Assembly: GCF_013186535.1 (NCBI RefSeq)
Contig: NZ_JABMCZ010000004.1
Location: 496,001-560,000, forward strand
From: Nocardia terpenica
Lineage (GTDB): Bacteria; Actinomycetota; Actinomycetes; Mycobacteriales; Mycobacteriaceae
DNA: 64,000 nucleotides
Direction: 5' to 3'
Under the pieces are notes generated by a model. The model made no database searches. It saw only the letters and a program-made list of their open reading frames with translations, and was not told where the DNA came from. Below, piece after piece: positions 17,324 to 26,139 of the stretch; within the stretch, counting starts at the first letter, position 1; each line of letters opens with the position of its first letter. The translations under genes were made by a program, and so were the position numbers.

Positions 17324-18559
17324 TCAGTCGGGGAGGATCGGCACCGACAGTCCCTCGCCACGGCCCAATAACGCTGCGCGCGTGACGGTTCCGGCGCCGA
17401 AGCGATCGCGGAGCTCGTCCAGGGTGGTGTCGAGTGTGGATCGCGGGCGCGGCTCGAACGGCAGGGGCAGTTGCATGGTGGTGGCATCGGCGAGATTGGT
17501 CAGGCTCAGCCCGATCAGGGTGAGGCCGCCGCGATCGCGGATGAGCGGCCGGGTCGCGGCCAGCAGGGCGCGGGCGGTGCGCAGAATCGTAGGCCCGTGG
17601 TCGGTGGCCTCCGGCAGGGTGTGCGAACGGGTGGCCCGCCCGAAATCATCGAATCGTAAGCGCAGCACCACCGTTCGGCACACGCGCCGCGCGGCCCGCA
17701 GCCGGTGGCCGAGCCGATCGGCCAGCCCGTGCACATACGCCTCGATCTCCGCATCCGATCGCGGCCGCCGACCCAGGGCCCGCTGCGCACCGATCGAACG
17801 ACGCCGACGCCCGGTCTCGACCCGCCGCGGATCGCGAGCGCACGCCAGCGCATGCAGATGACGCCCCGCGCCCGGCCCCAGCATCTCCGCCAGCGACCGC
17901 TCCCCGAGCTCGGCCAGCTGACCGATACGGGTGATGCCCCGGGCATGCAGCGCCGCGGCGGTCACTTCGCCGACGCCCCACAGCCTTTCGACCGGCAGCG
18001 GATGCAGAAAGTCGAGCTCCCCCTCCGGCGGCACCAGCAGCAGCCCGTCCGGTTTGGCCACCGCGCTGGCCACCTTCGCCAGAAACTTGGTCCGCGCCAC
18101 ACCCACCGAGATCGGCAACCCCGCCTCGGCCCGCACCCGCTCCCGCAGCCGCGCCGCGATCTGCGCGGGCGCCCCCGCGATCCGCCACAACCCACCCACA
18201 TCGAGAAACGCCTCATCGATCGAGATCCCCTCCACCTCGGGCGTCACATCCCGAAAGATCTCGAACACCACCCGGCTGGCCTGGGCATACGCCGCCATCC
18301 GCGGCGGCACCACAATCGCCTGCGGACACAACCGCAACGCCTGCCGCGCATTCATCGGCGTCCGCACCCCGAACGCCTTCGCCTCATAACTGGCCGCGAG
18401 CACCACCCCACCCCCCACGATCACCGGCTTCCCCCGCAACCACGGCCGATCCCGCTGCTCGACCGAGGCATAGAACGAGTCGAGATCCGCATGCAGAATC
18501 GACGCCTCGGCACGAACGGGGGCGGGCGATCCGGGTGATCTCGGAGGCGACACGAACAT
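17324..18559 (-). CDS. dinB: DNA polymerase IV (Y-family, DinB)
   Basis: Error-prone translesion polymerase of 411 residues. Catalytic motifs: HADLDSFYASVEQ (D25, D27 region), YEAKAFGVRTPM, and SIDEAFLD carrying the catalytic acidic residues, followed by the GVARTKFLAKVASAVAKPDG and helix-hairpin-helix LWGVGEVTAAALHARGITRIGQLA, then a little-finger domain. The C-terminal PLPF near the end (QLPLPFE) fits a beta-clamp-binding motif. The ATG at 18559 lies within a palindrome CGAACATATGTTCG matching the actinobacterial LexA box, implying direct SOS control with little or no 5' leader. The SnoaL-like gene ends 36 bases upstream. Confidence 0.93.
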   Translation of the reverse strand: MFVSPPRSPGSPAPVRAEASILHADLDSFYASVEQRDRPWLRGKPVIVGGGVVLAASYEAKAFGVRTPMNARQALRLCPQAIVVPPRMAAYAQASRVVFEIFRDVTPEVEGISIDEAFLDVGGLWRIAGAPAQIAARLRERVRAEAGLPISVGVARTKFLAKVASAVAKPDGLLLVPPEGELDFLHPLPVERLWGVGEVTAAALHARGITRIGQLAELGERSLAEMLGPGAGRHLHALACARDPRRVETGRRRRSIGAQRALGRRPRSDAEIEAYVHGLADRLGHRLRAARRVCRTVVLRLRFDDFGRATRSHTLPEATDHGPTILRTARALLAATRPLIRDRGGLTLIGLSLTNLADATTMQLPLPFEPRPRSTLDTTLDELRDRFGAGTVTRAALLGRGEGLSVPILPD

Positions 18560-18566
18560 ATGTTCG
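18553..18566. promoter_or_regulatory. SOS (LexA) box overlapping the dinB start
   Basis: Perfect 14-bp palindrome CGAACATATGTTCG, with the GAAC-N4-GTTC core used by LexA in mycobacteria and relatives. The dinB ATG lies inside it (18557-18559 on the minus strand). LexA bound here would block start or early elongation. Confidence 0.7.
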
Positions 18567-18595
18567 CATACGCCCGGTCCGAGTGGCTCAGGTCG

Positions 18596-19024
18596 TCACC
18601 GATCCGAGGTCGCCTTCAGGTGAGCCTGGACGCGCTCGCTGAACTCGGTGAGGGCGGCCAGCGGCCGTACCATCACGGTCATCACGGCGATCCGGTCATC
18701 ATCGTCGAGTTGCAACAGCGAGATGCTCTGCGCGGGTACGCCGTCGACCTGCCCGCGAAACAGCCCCACACGTGCTTCGGTAGGACCACCATCCCAGACC
18801 GCACCACTCATTTCGCCCAGGTACTGGAAATCGTCGAAGGTGTCCATGAAGGCCCGAAACATCGCCCGCCCGGCCTCGGGACCACGAGCAGGTTCGGACG
18901 AGGCCGCTGGATACATGACGAAATCCGGTGCCAGCAGTGCGATCGCCGCATCCGGGTCGTGTGCGATAAAGGCGTCGCGAAAACGCGTGACGACATCGAC
19001 CGGAAGAGAGTCCATCCGCTCCAT
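18596..19024 (-). CDS. SnoaL-like / NTF2-fold protein
   Basis: 142-residue protein of the NTF2-like superfamily (SnoaL-like polyketide-cyclase fold). Typical elements are VVTRFRDAFIAHDPDAAIALLAPDFVMYP, GRAMFRAFMDTFDDFQY and a late strand ISLLQLDDDDRIAVMTVMVRPL. The cone-shaped pocket may bind or isomerise small hydrophobic molecules; many members have no known substrate. ATG at 19024 has a strong AGGAGG seven bases upstream. dinB follows on the same strand but has its own LexA-type control, so joint function is doubtful. Confidence 0.8.
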   Translation of the reverse strand: MERMDSLPVDVVTRFRDAFIAHDPDAAIALLAPDFVMYPAASSEPARGPEAGRAMFRAFMDTFDDFQYLGEMSGAVWDGGPTEARVGLFRGQVDGVPAQSISLLQLDDDDRIAVMTVMVRPLAALTEFSERVQAHLKATSDR

Positions 19025-19314
19025 AACAACCTCCTGATCGGTGGTGGATGATAGGGCCGCTCAGGTAGCTCTGCGTGCGTTTTCACCTACTGTGTCGAGC
19101 ATCCGGGAGGGACTACGAGCCCCGCTCGCCCAGCAGCATCCTCCCACGTTGAATGTGGGAGGAGTAGATATCAGCTATCAAGGCACCCGCAGTCCCGGGA
19201 AACCCTCGCCCACGCCGGTACCGCTCCGCGGGCCGGGTTCACGTCGCGAGCGAACCTGACCATCACCGATACCACCGTCGAGGCAGCCCCGTTCATCGGT
19301 TGAGGGCGTGCCGG
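19025..19314. other. intergenic region with a perfect hairpin
   Basis: About 290 bases without a convincing gene. At 19139-19163 stands a perfect 9-bp stem TCCTCCCAC/GTGGGAGGA around the loop GTTGAAT. A hairpin of this look near AGTAGATATC resembles right-end structures of IS200/IS605-group elements, but no transposase or tnpB coding remains are seen nearby. It may equally be a terminator. Confidence 0.4.
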
Positions 19315-19791
19315 TCAGATGGGTGCGGGTACGTCGATGGTCAGCTCGTGGGGGTTGGGGTTGGTGCTCACCTGGACGGCGACGCGGCCCGAACCGTTGA
19401 GGGTGAAAAAGGCGGCGTTCCAACCGTAATGGCCGTCGTACCGGGTGGTGCGCGTCTCGGTCGTGCTCGCCCCGGTATCCAGATTGCGCATCGTGACCGT
19501 CGCGGGGATCGCGCAGTTGTTCGCGTTACCGGCCGAGCCGAGAGGGTTGTCGGGGTCGGGCGTGAAATTCACCGTTACCCGCGCCGAGCTGTCGATGAAA
19601 TCCGCGAATTCCCGGGCCTGCTGCCCCTGGCTGGCCGACAGCTCGGCGGTGACCTTCCCCGAACACCCCGGTCCGCCATCGATGTGCGCGGGTTCGAAAG
19701 ATACCGGGTCCGCGGCTGCCGGACCGGCGGAGAGAGCGAACGCGACCATCGGCAGCGCGGATACTGCGACACACTTCAGAACGCCTCGCAT
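19315..19791 (-). CDS. secreted hypothetical protein
   Basis: 158 residues with a Sec signal peptide: basic MRGVLK, hydrophobic core and an AGPAAADP cleavage region near residue 27. The mature part (~130 residues) has two cysteines (GGPGCSG and NNCAIPATV) that could pair. It looks beta-rich, with LDTGASTTETRTTRYDGHYGWNAAFFTLNGSG reminiscent of small secreted beta-sandwich proteins of actinomycetes. No function is known. AGGAGG lies six bases before the ATG. Isolated transcription unit upstream of nothing on its strand. Confidence 0.75.
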   Translation of the reverse strand: MRGVLKCVAVSALPMVAFALSAGPAAADPVSFEPAHIDGGPGCSGKVTAELSASQGQQAREFADFIDSSARVTVNFTPDPDNPLGSAGNANNCAIPATVTMRNLDTGASTTETRTTRYDGHYGWNAAFFTLNGSGRVAVQVSTNPNPHELTIDVPAPI

Positions 19792-19847
19792 AGCGCCTCC
19801 TGTCCTTTGCCCGAATGGAGTTCTTTCGAATCATGCGCCCGACGATC

Positions 19848-20486
19848 TCATTCGTCGAATGCGGGTCGGTGAAATGCTCCCGCCTGCGCGGCGAGTTCCG
19901 CGCTGGCGGCTGCGTGATCGGGCAGGTGCGGGTCGGGTGGGGTGCGCAGCAGGACCAACTGGTGGTAGAGCGGTGCGGTGGCGGCGACCAGCAGGGCGCG
20001 CGCATCGATGCGGGGTGGCAGTTCACCGCGGTGGATCGCGCGCTCGATGATGATCTCGCTCTGGGTGTATCGGTCCTCCCACAATCGGCGCAGGGCTCGG
20101 GCGGCCTCCTCGGAGCGGAACGACACCGCGATCAGCGCCATCGCGATCGAGGGCTCCTCGGTCATGGAATCCTGGATCTCCCGGTTGAGCGCGGCCAGAT
20201 CGCCGCGCAGCGTGCCGGTGTCGCGGGGCTGCCAGTCGAGGTCGCTCGCCGCGGCGAACAGGTCGCTGATCAGGCCGCCGACATCGCGCCAGCGGCGATA
20301 CACCGTGGCGCGATGCACGCCCGCGCGGGCGGCGACCGTATCGATGGTGAGGGCGTCGTAACCGTGTTCGGTCAGCTCCGCGCGCACGGCGTCGAGGACC
20401 TGGGCGCGCGTGCGGGCGGTTCGGCCGCCGGGCCGGGGTCGCGGCGCGGGGTGCGAGGAATCGCCAAGGGGTGGTGAGGAACTCAT
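19848..20486 (-). CDS. TetR/AcrR family regulator
   Basis: 212-residue TetR repressor. The N-terminal HTH is at about residues 25-70 (VLDAVRAELTEHGYDALTIDTVAARAGVHRATVYRRW). The C-terminal ligand domain is helical. It is divergently transcribed from the XAT acyltransferase gene, so it probably controls that gene and itself. A small dyad AATG-CAA-CATT lies in the 110-bp spacer. Ligand unknown; a compound inactivated by the acetyltransferase would be a natural guess. Confidence 0.87.
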   Translation of the reverse strand: MSSSPPLGDSSHPAPRPRPGGRTARTRAQVLDAVRAELTEHGYDALTIDTVAARAGVHRATVYRRWRDVGGLISDLFAAASDLDWQPRDTGTLRGDLAALNREIQDSMTEEPSIAMALIAVSFRSEEAARALRRLWEDRYTQSEIIIERAIHRGELPPRIDARALLVAATAPLYHQLVLLRTPPDPHLPDHAAASAELAAQAGAFHRPAFDE

Positions 20487-20533
20487 CGTCGGCTATCCGG
20501 TTGCTCGAAGGGTGCGGGGTGTGACAGCATCCT

Positions 20534-20544
20534 AATGCAACATT
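20534..20544. promoter_or_regulatory. candidate TetR half-site dyad
   Basis: AATG-CAA-CATT, an 11-bp dyad in the spacer between the divergent tetR and acyltransferase genes. Short, so weak evidence on its own. Confidence 0.3.
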
Positions 20545-20596
20545 CGTCGCAGTAGCGAGGGGCGCCGATTGAGGTCCCCGCCGAAGGAGTTTCGCC

Positions 20597-21265
20597 GTGT
20601 CACTAGTTCCCGCCGACCCGACCGTGCGCCACCCCATGGCGGGCCAGCCTCGGGTGGTGCTGCTGAAACCCCTGGTCACCTCGCCGCTGATCGAGGTCGG
20701 GGAGTTCTCCTATTACGACGACCCGGACGATCCGACCGCGTTCGAAACCCGCAATGTGCTGTACCACTACGGCCCGGAAAAGCTGATCATCGGGAAGTTC
20801 TGCGCACTGGCCACCGGGGTGAAGTTCATCATGAACGGCGCCAACCACCGCATGGACGGCCCGTCGACGTTTCCCTTCCCCAGCATGGGCGGCTCGTGGT
20901 CGGACCATGTCGACCTGCTCGTCGACCTGCCCAACCGCGGCGACACCGTGGTCGGCAACGACGTGTGGTTGGGCCACGGCGCGACCGTGCTGCCCGGCGT
21001 CCGGATCGGCCACGGCGCGATCGTCGCCGCCGGCGCCGTGGTCACCGGCGACGTCCCGGACTACGCCATCGTCGGCGGCAACCCGGCCCGCCTGATCCGA
21101 ACCCGCTTCGGCGACAACGACATTGCCCGGCTCCTGACCGTGGCCTGGTGGGACTGGCCCCTGGACCACATCACCGCGCACATTCGAACGATCATGTCCG
21201 GCACCATCACCGACCTCGAGGCCGCGGCCCCGAATGCGGCCGGGGACATCACGTCTCGTCGGTAG
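20597..21265 (+). CDS. CatB/Vat-type xenobiotic O-acetyltransferase
   Basis: 222-residue left-handed beta-helix acetyltransferase of the XAT class (chloramphenicol CatB and streptogramin Vat relatives). Typical features are LIIGKFCALATGVKFIMNGANHRMDGPSTFPF with the catalytic-type histidine in NGANHRM, then hexapeptide repeats GDTVVGNDVWLGHGATVLPGVRIGHGAIVAAGAVVTGDVPDYAIVGGNPARLIRTRF. Transfers acetyl from acetyl-CoA to a hydroxyl group. GTG at 20597 has GAAGGAG upstream. Divergent from a TetR gene. It may give antibiotic resistance or act on a cell metabolite; the sequence cannot separate these. Confidence 0.85.
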   Translation: MSLVPADPTVRHPMAGQPRVVLLKPLVTSPLIEVGEFSYYDDPDDPTAFETRNVLYHYGPEKLIIGKFCALATGVKFIMNGANHRMDGPSTFPFPSMGGSWSDHVDLLVDLPNRGDTVVGNDVWLGHGATVLPGVRIGHGAIVAAGAVVTGDVPDYAIVGGNPARLIRTRFGDNDIARLLTVAWWDWPLDHITAHIRTIMSGTITDLEAAAPNAAGDITSRR

Positions 21266-21651
21266 CCCTCGGCCCCAGCGGGAGCAGGGGAATGTGGGCG
21301 GTGAGGCAGAACGGATGTCCCGCCGGGTCCAGCAGTACCCGCCAACGGTCCGGTCCGGGCTGCACGTCCGCGCGGCGAGCGCCCAGCCGGAGTGCCTCGC
21401 GTTCGCCGACATCCAGATCGGCCACCACGAGGTCGAGGTGAATGTGTTTCGGGGTGGCGCCGCCGGGCCAGGTCGGCGGCCGATAGTCCGGGACCCGGAT
21501 CATCGACAGCACACCCCGCTCGGCATGGACCACGGCCATGGTTTCCTCGCGATACACGATCTCCCCGCCCGAGTAGCGCCGCCCAGAACGTCGCCAATTC
21601 GACCTCGTCGGCACAGTCCAGCGAGATGACTCCCAGTTGTGCGATGGCCAC
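21249..21651 (-). pseudogene. VOC (glyoxalase/bleomycin-resistance-like) gene with frameshift
   Basis: The N-terminal part, VAIAQLGVISLDCADEVELATFWAALLG, reads from a GTG at 21651 placed seven bases behind TATGAT (leaderless). The rest, GGEIVYREETMAVVHAERG..PKHIHLDLVVAD..DPAGHPFCL, continues in another frame. The break is near 21563-21572, where one extra G in the run encoding LGG shifts the frame. Together the parts make a normal VOC protein of about 133 residues. A complete VOC paralogue lies at 23176. Either a recent inactivation or a sequence error. The 3' end overlaps the acyltransferase tail by 17 bases. Confidence 0.75.
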
Positions 21652-21838
21652 TCGCCGATCATAGGGCGACCGGTAGTCGTGCTGTACAGTTGCCCGCATG
21701 ACTTGGGGCGTTCTTTACCTGTAGGAGACTCTCGCGGGAGCAGTGCTCGGCGTCGTCGACGTGCGAGCCGCACGGTCGTGCCCGTCTGCTCTCGACTCGG
21801 TTGATCATCGTTCTTCCGTTCGAAAGTCGAGTTTCCTC

Positions 21839-23119
21839 ATGTCCCATGACATTTCGCTGTCCGCGGCCGCCCGGTCCCTGGTCGCGCACTCCCGGATCCT
21901 GCCCGAGCTGGATGCCGTTACCGACGACGAGCTGGATCTGCTCGGTGCGGTCGTCGCCGATGCGCGGGTCGTCGCCCTGGGGGAGGGCGCGCATTTCGTG
22001 GCCGAATTCGGTGTCGCGCGTAGGCGTTTGCTGCGCTATCTGGTCGAGCGGTGCGGTTTCACGGTGCTGGCCTTCGAATTCGGGTTCGCCGAAGCGTGCG
22101 CTCTCGACGCGTGGCTGCACGGGCAGGGGCCCGAGACCGCGCTGCGGACAATGATCGGCACCACCAATTCCGGCCTCGACTCCACCATGGCCCGCTGGCT
22201 GCGGCACTACAACACCACCGGTGGACATTCGGTGCGGCTGATCGGGGTGGATACACCGGTCTCCGGTGGCACGCTCGCGCCGGTCCTGGAACCGCTGATC
22301 GACTACCTGACCACGGTCGATCCCGAGCACGCCGATCTGGCACGCACCGCGCTGGCGATCGGTGCGCGGATCGAGGGCGCCTCGGTGGGCAAGGCGGCGC
22401 TGCGCTGGGTCGAGTTGGCCGAGGCCGACCGGACCGCGCTCACCGCGGCGCTGTCCCGGCTCACGGTGCGCATGCGGGCGCTGGAACCGCTGTATGTGGC
22501 GCGCAGCGACCGCGCCCGCTACGACCTGGCCGCTCAACAGCTGGCGATCGCCGTGCATACCGACTACATGTTCGCCACCATCCACGGCGTCCTGTTCGGC
22601 GGCCCGAGCCTGCCGATGGACGGCTCGGTCCGCGACCGGGTCATGGCCGATACCCTGCTCTGGCACCTCGATCGCCTCGACCCGGACACCCGCGTCGTAG
22701 TCATGGCCCACAACAACCACATTCAGAAGAAACCGGTGGAATTCGATGGCCCCCTGGCCTTTTCGATGGGCTGCTACCTCGCCGACACCCTCGGCGACAC
22801 GTATCGCGCCATCGCCCTCACCCACACCGCCGACACCGTCCCCGACCTGTATCCCGACCCCGACCAGCCGATCGGTTTCACCGTCACCGACACCGCCATG
22901 GCCCCGCCCCCGGCGGGCAGCGTCGAGGGCGAACTCATCGCGGCCGGGCTGGGTTCGGTTGTGTCCCTGTGCAATCTGCGCCCCCTACGCAACACCCCGA
23001 CGAACCTGTCGAGCATCCGCGGCCAGAGCGCCCAGATGCCCACACCGGTCCCCGAAGCATTCGACGCGGTCCTGACCCTCCCCACCATCACCACGAAGGT
23101 CGAATTGACCCTCGCCTGA
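21839..23119 (+). CDS. erythromycin esterase family protein
   Basis: 426 residues related to EreA/EreB and succinoglycan-biosynthesis-type hydrolases. The family's catalytic-type residues are visible: E49 and H52 in VVALGEGAHFVAEF, an acidic site in TVLAFEFGFAEA, and the late histidines in VVVMAHNNHIQKK. EreA/EreB open the macrolide lactone ring, but many relatives have other or unknown substrates. ATG at 21839 is used with only a weak ribosome site; the frame is open upstream to 21743. Its closeness to the XAT gene suggests a detoxification neighbourhood, though they are not one operon. Confidence 0.82.
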   Translation: MSHDISLSAAARSLVAHSRILPELDAVTDDELDLLGAVVADARVVALGEGAHFVAEFGVARRRLLRYLVERCGFTVLAFEFGFAEACALDAWLHGQGPETALRTMIGTTNSGLDSTMARWLRHYNTTGGHSVRLIGVDTPVSGGTLAPVLEPLIDYLTTVDPEHADLARTALAIGARIEGASVGKAALRWVELAEADRTALTAALSRLTVRMRALEPLYVARSDRARYDLAAQQLAIAVHTDYMFATIHGVLFGGPSLPMDGSVRDRVMADTLLWHLDRLDPDTRVVVMAHNNHIQKKPVEFDGPLAFSMGCYLADTLGDTYRAIALTHTADTVPDLYPDPDQPIGFTVTDTAMAPPPAGSVEGELIAAGLGSVVSLCNLRPLRNTPTNLSSIRGQSAQMPTPVPEAFDAVLTLPTITTKVELTLA

Positions 23120-23175
23120 CCACAATCGGGTGACCCGATCCGCACGGACACATGCCACCGCTGCGGGTCGGGTCA

Positions 23176-23556
23176 CTACACCGCGTCGACCCGCCGCCGG
23201 AGCAGGCAGAATTCATTCCCTTCCGGGTCGGCCAGCACATGCCACGCCGCATCGCCACCCTGCCCGATATCGACCTTCCGCGCCCCCACGCCGAGCAGCC
23301 GTTCCAGCTCGGCGTCCTGATCGCGATCGGTGGCGTTCACATCGAGATGCAGCGGCAGTTTCCCCCGCTTCGGCTCGGTGCTACGAACGAACACCAGCGT
23401 CGGCTGCGGCCCACCGAACCCGATCCCAGGCGGCCCGATCTCCAGCGCATCCCCCTCCCACCCCACTTCGACATAGCCGAGCACCGCACACCAGAAGTCC
23501 GCCAGCCGCTGCGGTTCGGCACAATCGATAACCAATTCCGTGATCCTGCACGCCAT
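23176..23556 (-). CDS. VOC family protein (glyoxalase superfamily)
   Basis: 126-residue single vicinal-oxygen-chelate module: RITELVIDCAEPQRLADFWCAVLGYVEVG, then LPLHLDVNATDRDQDAELERLLGVGARKVDIG and WHVLADPEGNEFCLL. This is the common actinobacterial glyoxalase-like protein whose dimer may bind a metal or sequester a compound; the activity is not known. Convergent with the erythromycin-esterase gene. It is a paralogue of the frameshifted VOC gene at 21249. Confidence 0.85.
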   Translation of the reverse strand: MACRITELVIDCAEPQRLADFWCAVLGYVEVGWEGDALEIGPPGIGFGGPQPTLVFVRSTEPKRGKLPLHLDVNATDRDQDAELERLLGVGARKVDIGQGGDAAWHVLADPEGNEFCLLRRRVDAV

Positions 23557-23583
23557 CCGCGCGACTCTACGTGCACAACTCTG

Positions 23584-24189
23584 TCATTTCATCACAGCCA
23601 CATAGGGTTGCAGGCCGATGGCCATATCCACGCAGGCTGCGAGGAGGATGTCGCGTTCCACCCGGTCGATCGGACGGTTCATCACCAGCCGGGTGCCGAG
23701 GATCGGTACCGGCAGTGGTGGGCCGGTGCGGTCCCACCACAGGGTGGTGTCTCGTGCGTCTTCGCCGTTGTACCCCATCGCCCACCCGGCGGGGGTGCGG
23801 ATGATTTCCAGGCGGCCGGTCTTGTTTCCCGAGCGGTCGAGGAGTAGGAGGCGGAACAGGTCGGGGGTGCGGGGGGTGTCGGGGTGAGGGAGGAAATGGC
23901 AGAGGGTGCCTCCGGTGGAGGCTACCGCCGTGGAGGTGTCCGCGCGTAGGACGGTGCCGATGGCGGTGCCGTCGCCTCGGGTGATTACCGTGGGGTCGGT
24001 GGGTTTGGACTCGACCCATACGACGGACTTGTCCGCGTAGGTGATTCGGTGCTTGCGGCTGGCGGCGTTGTGGACGGCGGTCGCCAGGGGGGCGCCGGGT
24101 CCGCTCCGGAAGGTTATTTCCGGCGCGGTGGATGTCGTGTGCAGAACCCGGCCTTCGATCATGGTCGAGTCGCTTCGCGGGACTGACAT
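23584..24189 (-). CDS. hypothetical protein
   Basis: 201 residues, no family recognised with certainty. The sequence is soluble, with probable beta strands (VVWVESKPTDPTVITRGDGTAIG, LFRLLLLDRSGNKTGRLEIIRT, WAMGYNGEDARDTTLWWDRTG) and an ending helix containing ILLAACVDMAIGL. The strand pattern and final helix recall the LURP-one/Tubby-C-like fold, offered as a guess only. ATG at 24189 chosen; an internal ATG ten codons later is possible. It is 27 bases upstream of the VOC gene on the same strand. Confidence 0.6.
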   Translation of the reverse strand: MSVPRSDSTMIEGRVLHTTSTAPEITFRSGPGAPLATAVHNAASRKHRITYADKSVVWVESKPTDPTVITRGDGTAIGTVLRADTSTAVASTGGTLCHFLPHPDTPRTPDLFRLLLLDRSGNKTGRLEIIRTPAGWAMGYNGEDARDTTLWWDRTGPPLPVPILGTRLVMNRPIDRVERDILLAACVDMAIGLQPYVAVMK

Positions 24190-24386
24190 CGGTAGATGGT
24201 ATGACTGTGATCCTCGTCTCATCGGCAATTCGGGCGAATTGAAAAGTCGCGTCGGGGTTCGGTGAGATTCCCTGTCCGGCAGGGTGTCCGGTCGTGGCGT
24301 GCAGTGCTGGTGCGGGCGGCCGTCGCCTGCGATGATCGGGCGTGGGCGACGACGGAGGCTCGCGCCGGAGCGAGGGGGAGCGGACA

Positions 24387-26111
24387 GTGACGACCGAGAC
24401 GGGCGTGGAGCTGGCGGGTCTGGTCGAGGCCCTGGAATTCGAGCGGGAGCGGTTCGAGACGCCGGGAATGGCCGTGGCCGTGATCCGAGACCGGCGCGTG
24501 GTGCTGGCCCGCGGTTTCGGGCTGCGCGATGTGGCGGCGCGGCTGCCCGCGACCGAGCGCACGCTGTTCGCCATCGGCTCCACCACAAAGGCATTCACCG
24601 CCACCCTGATCGCCGCGCTGGTCGGTGACGGGCTGCTGGAATGGGATCGGCCGGTGCGGGAGTACCTGCCCTGGTTCCGGCTGCACGACCGGGTGGCCAC
24701 CGAGCTGATCACCGTGCGCGATCTGCTCTGCCACCGCTCCGGCCTGCCCCGCCACGATCTCGTCTGGTACGCCAACCCGGACATGAGTCGGCGAGAGTTG
24801 GTGGAGCGCCTGCGCCATCTGGAGCCGAATCGCAGCTTCCGCGAGGTGTGGCAGTACAACAACCTCATGTTCATCACCGCCGGATACCTGGCCGGTGAAT
24901 TGCTGGGCAGCAGTTGGGAAGAGGGGGTTCGAGAGCGCCTGCTCGGCCCGCTGAGTATGGCCGACACCTGCTTCTCGCTGACGCAGGCGCGCCGCGCGGC
25001 CGACTGGAGCCGCGGCTACCGCGAGCGCGACGAGGGCCCGGAAGAGCTGGCCCCCAAGGACTTTCCCCTCAGCGGTCCGGCGGGCAGCATGTATTCCTCG
25101 GTCACCGACCTCGCGCGCTGGATGGAGGTCAATCTCGGCGCGGGGCGCGTCGGCGAGCGGGAGGTGATCGCGCCGAGCGCGCTGCGCACCCTGCACTCCC
25201 CGGCCATGGTCGTCGCCGACCAGGAGACGATGTGGCCGGAGCGATTCGGCATCGGATACGGCCTGGGCTGGGCGCTGGAGAGCTACCGCGGACACCGCCT
25301 CGTCCACCACGGCGGCGCGATCGAGGGCTACACCGCCAAGGTGGTGTTGGCACCCGAAGCCGGTGCGGGAGCCATCGTCCTCACCAACCATTACGGCACC
25401 GCGCTGCCCGATGTGGCCTGCTACCGGATCATGGACGAACTCCTGGGCTCGGCGCCGCTGCCCTGGGGAAAGCGCATGCGCGACTTGCAGGTCGCGGCCC
25501 GCAAGGGTGGCCGGGAGGCGACCGAGCGTCGCCGATCGGCGGCCGCCGACGCCCCACCCGCACACCCCGAGTCCGCCTATGCGGGCGAGTATCACCACCC
25601 CGGCTACGGCTCGCTCCGGGTCACCGCCGGAGACGACGGCCTGCACGCCCGCCTCGGCGACCTCGATCTGGATATGACCCACCGCCACTTCGAAACCTGG
25701 GACGTCACCCTGACCATCCTGGAAACACCGTTCCCGCTCACCTTCACCACCGACGCCGACGGCGAGGTGACCTCCCTCGCCGTCCCCTTCGAACCCTCCG
25801 TCGCACCCATCGTCTTCCAGCGCCAACCCCCGGCGGAACTGTCCGACCCCGACCGTCTCGCGACCTTCGTCGGTACCTATGCCATGGGCCCGCTGCGCGC
25901 CCGGGTGCGACTCGAGGAAACCCATCTCTCCGTGGAGCTGATCAACGTCCAAACCCTGCCCCTGACGCCCGCCACGGACCGCACCTTCGTAGTGAAAGGC
26001 CGCCCGAGCATCCGCATCCAGTTCGTCGTCGACAACGGCCGGGCGGTCGAGATGGAAATCCAGCCCGGGGTAGGCGTTTTCACCCGCGAACCGGAGAACT
26101 ACCCTGTGTAG
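24387..26111 (+). CDS. serine hydrolase (beta-lactamase class C / penicillin-binding-protein family)
   Basis: 574-residue beta-lactamase-related serine hydrolase. Catalytic motifs: SxxK as STTK at 65-68, YxN as QYNN near 151, and HGG in LVHHGGAIEGYTAK. The last ~150 residues form a beta-rich tail (DUF3471-like and lipocalin-like, with AYAGEYHHPGYGSLRV and FVGTYAMGPLRARV repeats). No signal peptide is seen, so it may be cytosolic; such proteins act as esterases or D-amino-acid peptidases. GTG at 24387 has GAGGGGGAG five bases upstream. A DUF2867-like gene begins 28 bases after it. Confidence 0.87.
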   Translation: MTTETGVELAGLVEALEFERERFETPGMAVAVIRDRRVVLARGFGLRDVAARLPATERTLFAIGSTTKAFTATLIAALVGDGLLEWDRPVREYLPWFRLHDRVATELITVRDLLCHRSGLPRHDLVWYANPDMSRRELVERLRHLEPNRSFREVWQYNNLMFITAGYLAGELLGSSWEEGVRERLLGPLSMADTCFSLTQARRAADWSRGYRERDEGPEELAPKDFPLSGPAGSMYSSVTDLARWMEVNLGAGRVGEREVIAPSALRTLHSPAMVVADQETMWPERFGIGYGLGWALESYRGHRLVHHGGAIEGYTAKVVLAPEAGAGAIVLTNHYGTALPDVACYRIMDELLGSAPLPWGKRMRDLQVAARKGGREATERRRSAAADAPPAHPESAYAGEYHHPGYGSLRVTAGDDGLHARLGDLDLDMTHRHFETWDVTLTILETPFPLTFTTDADGEVTSLAVPFEPSVAPIVFQRQPPAELSDPDRLATFVGTYAMGPLRARVRLEETHLSVELINVQTLPLTPATDRTFVVKGRPSIRIQFVVDNGRAVEMEIQPGVGVFTREPENYPV

Positions 26112-26139
26112 TAAATCTTTGGGAGGGATGTGATCCCGG

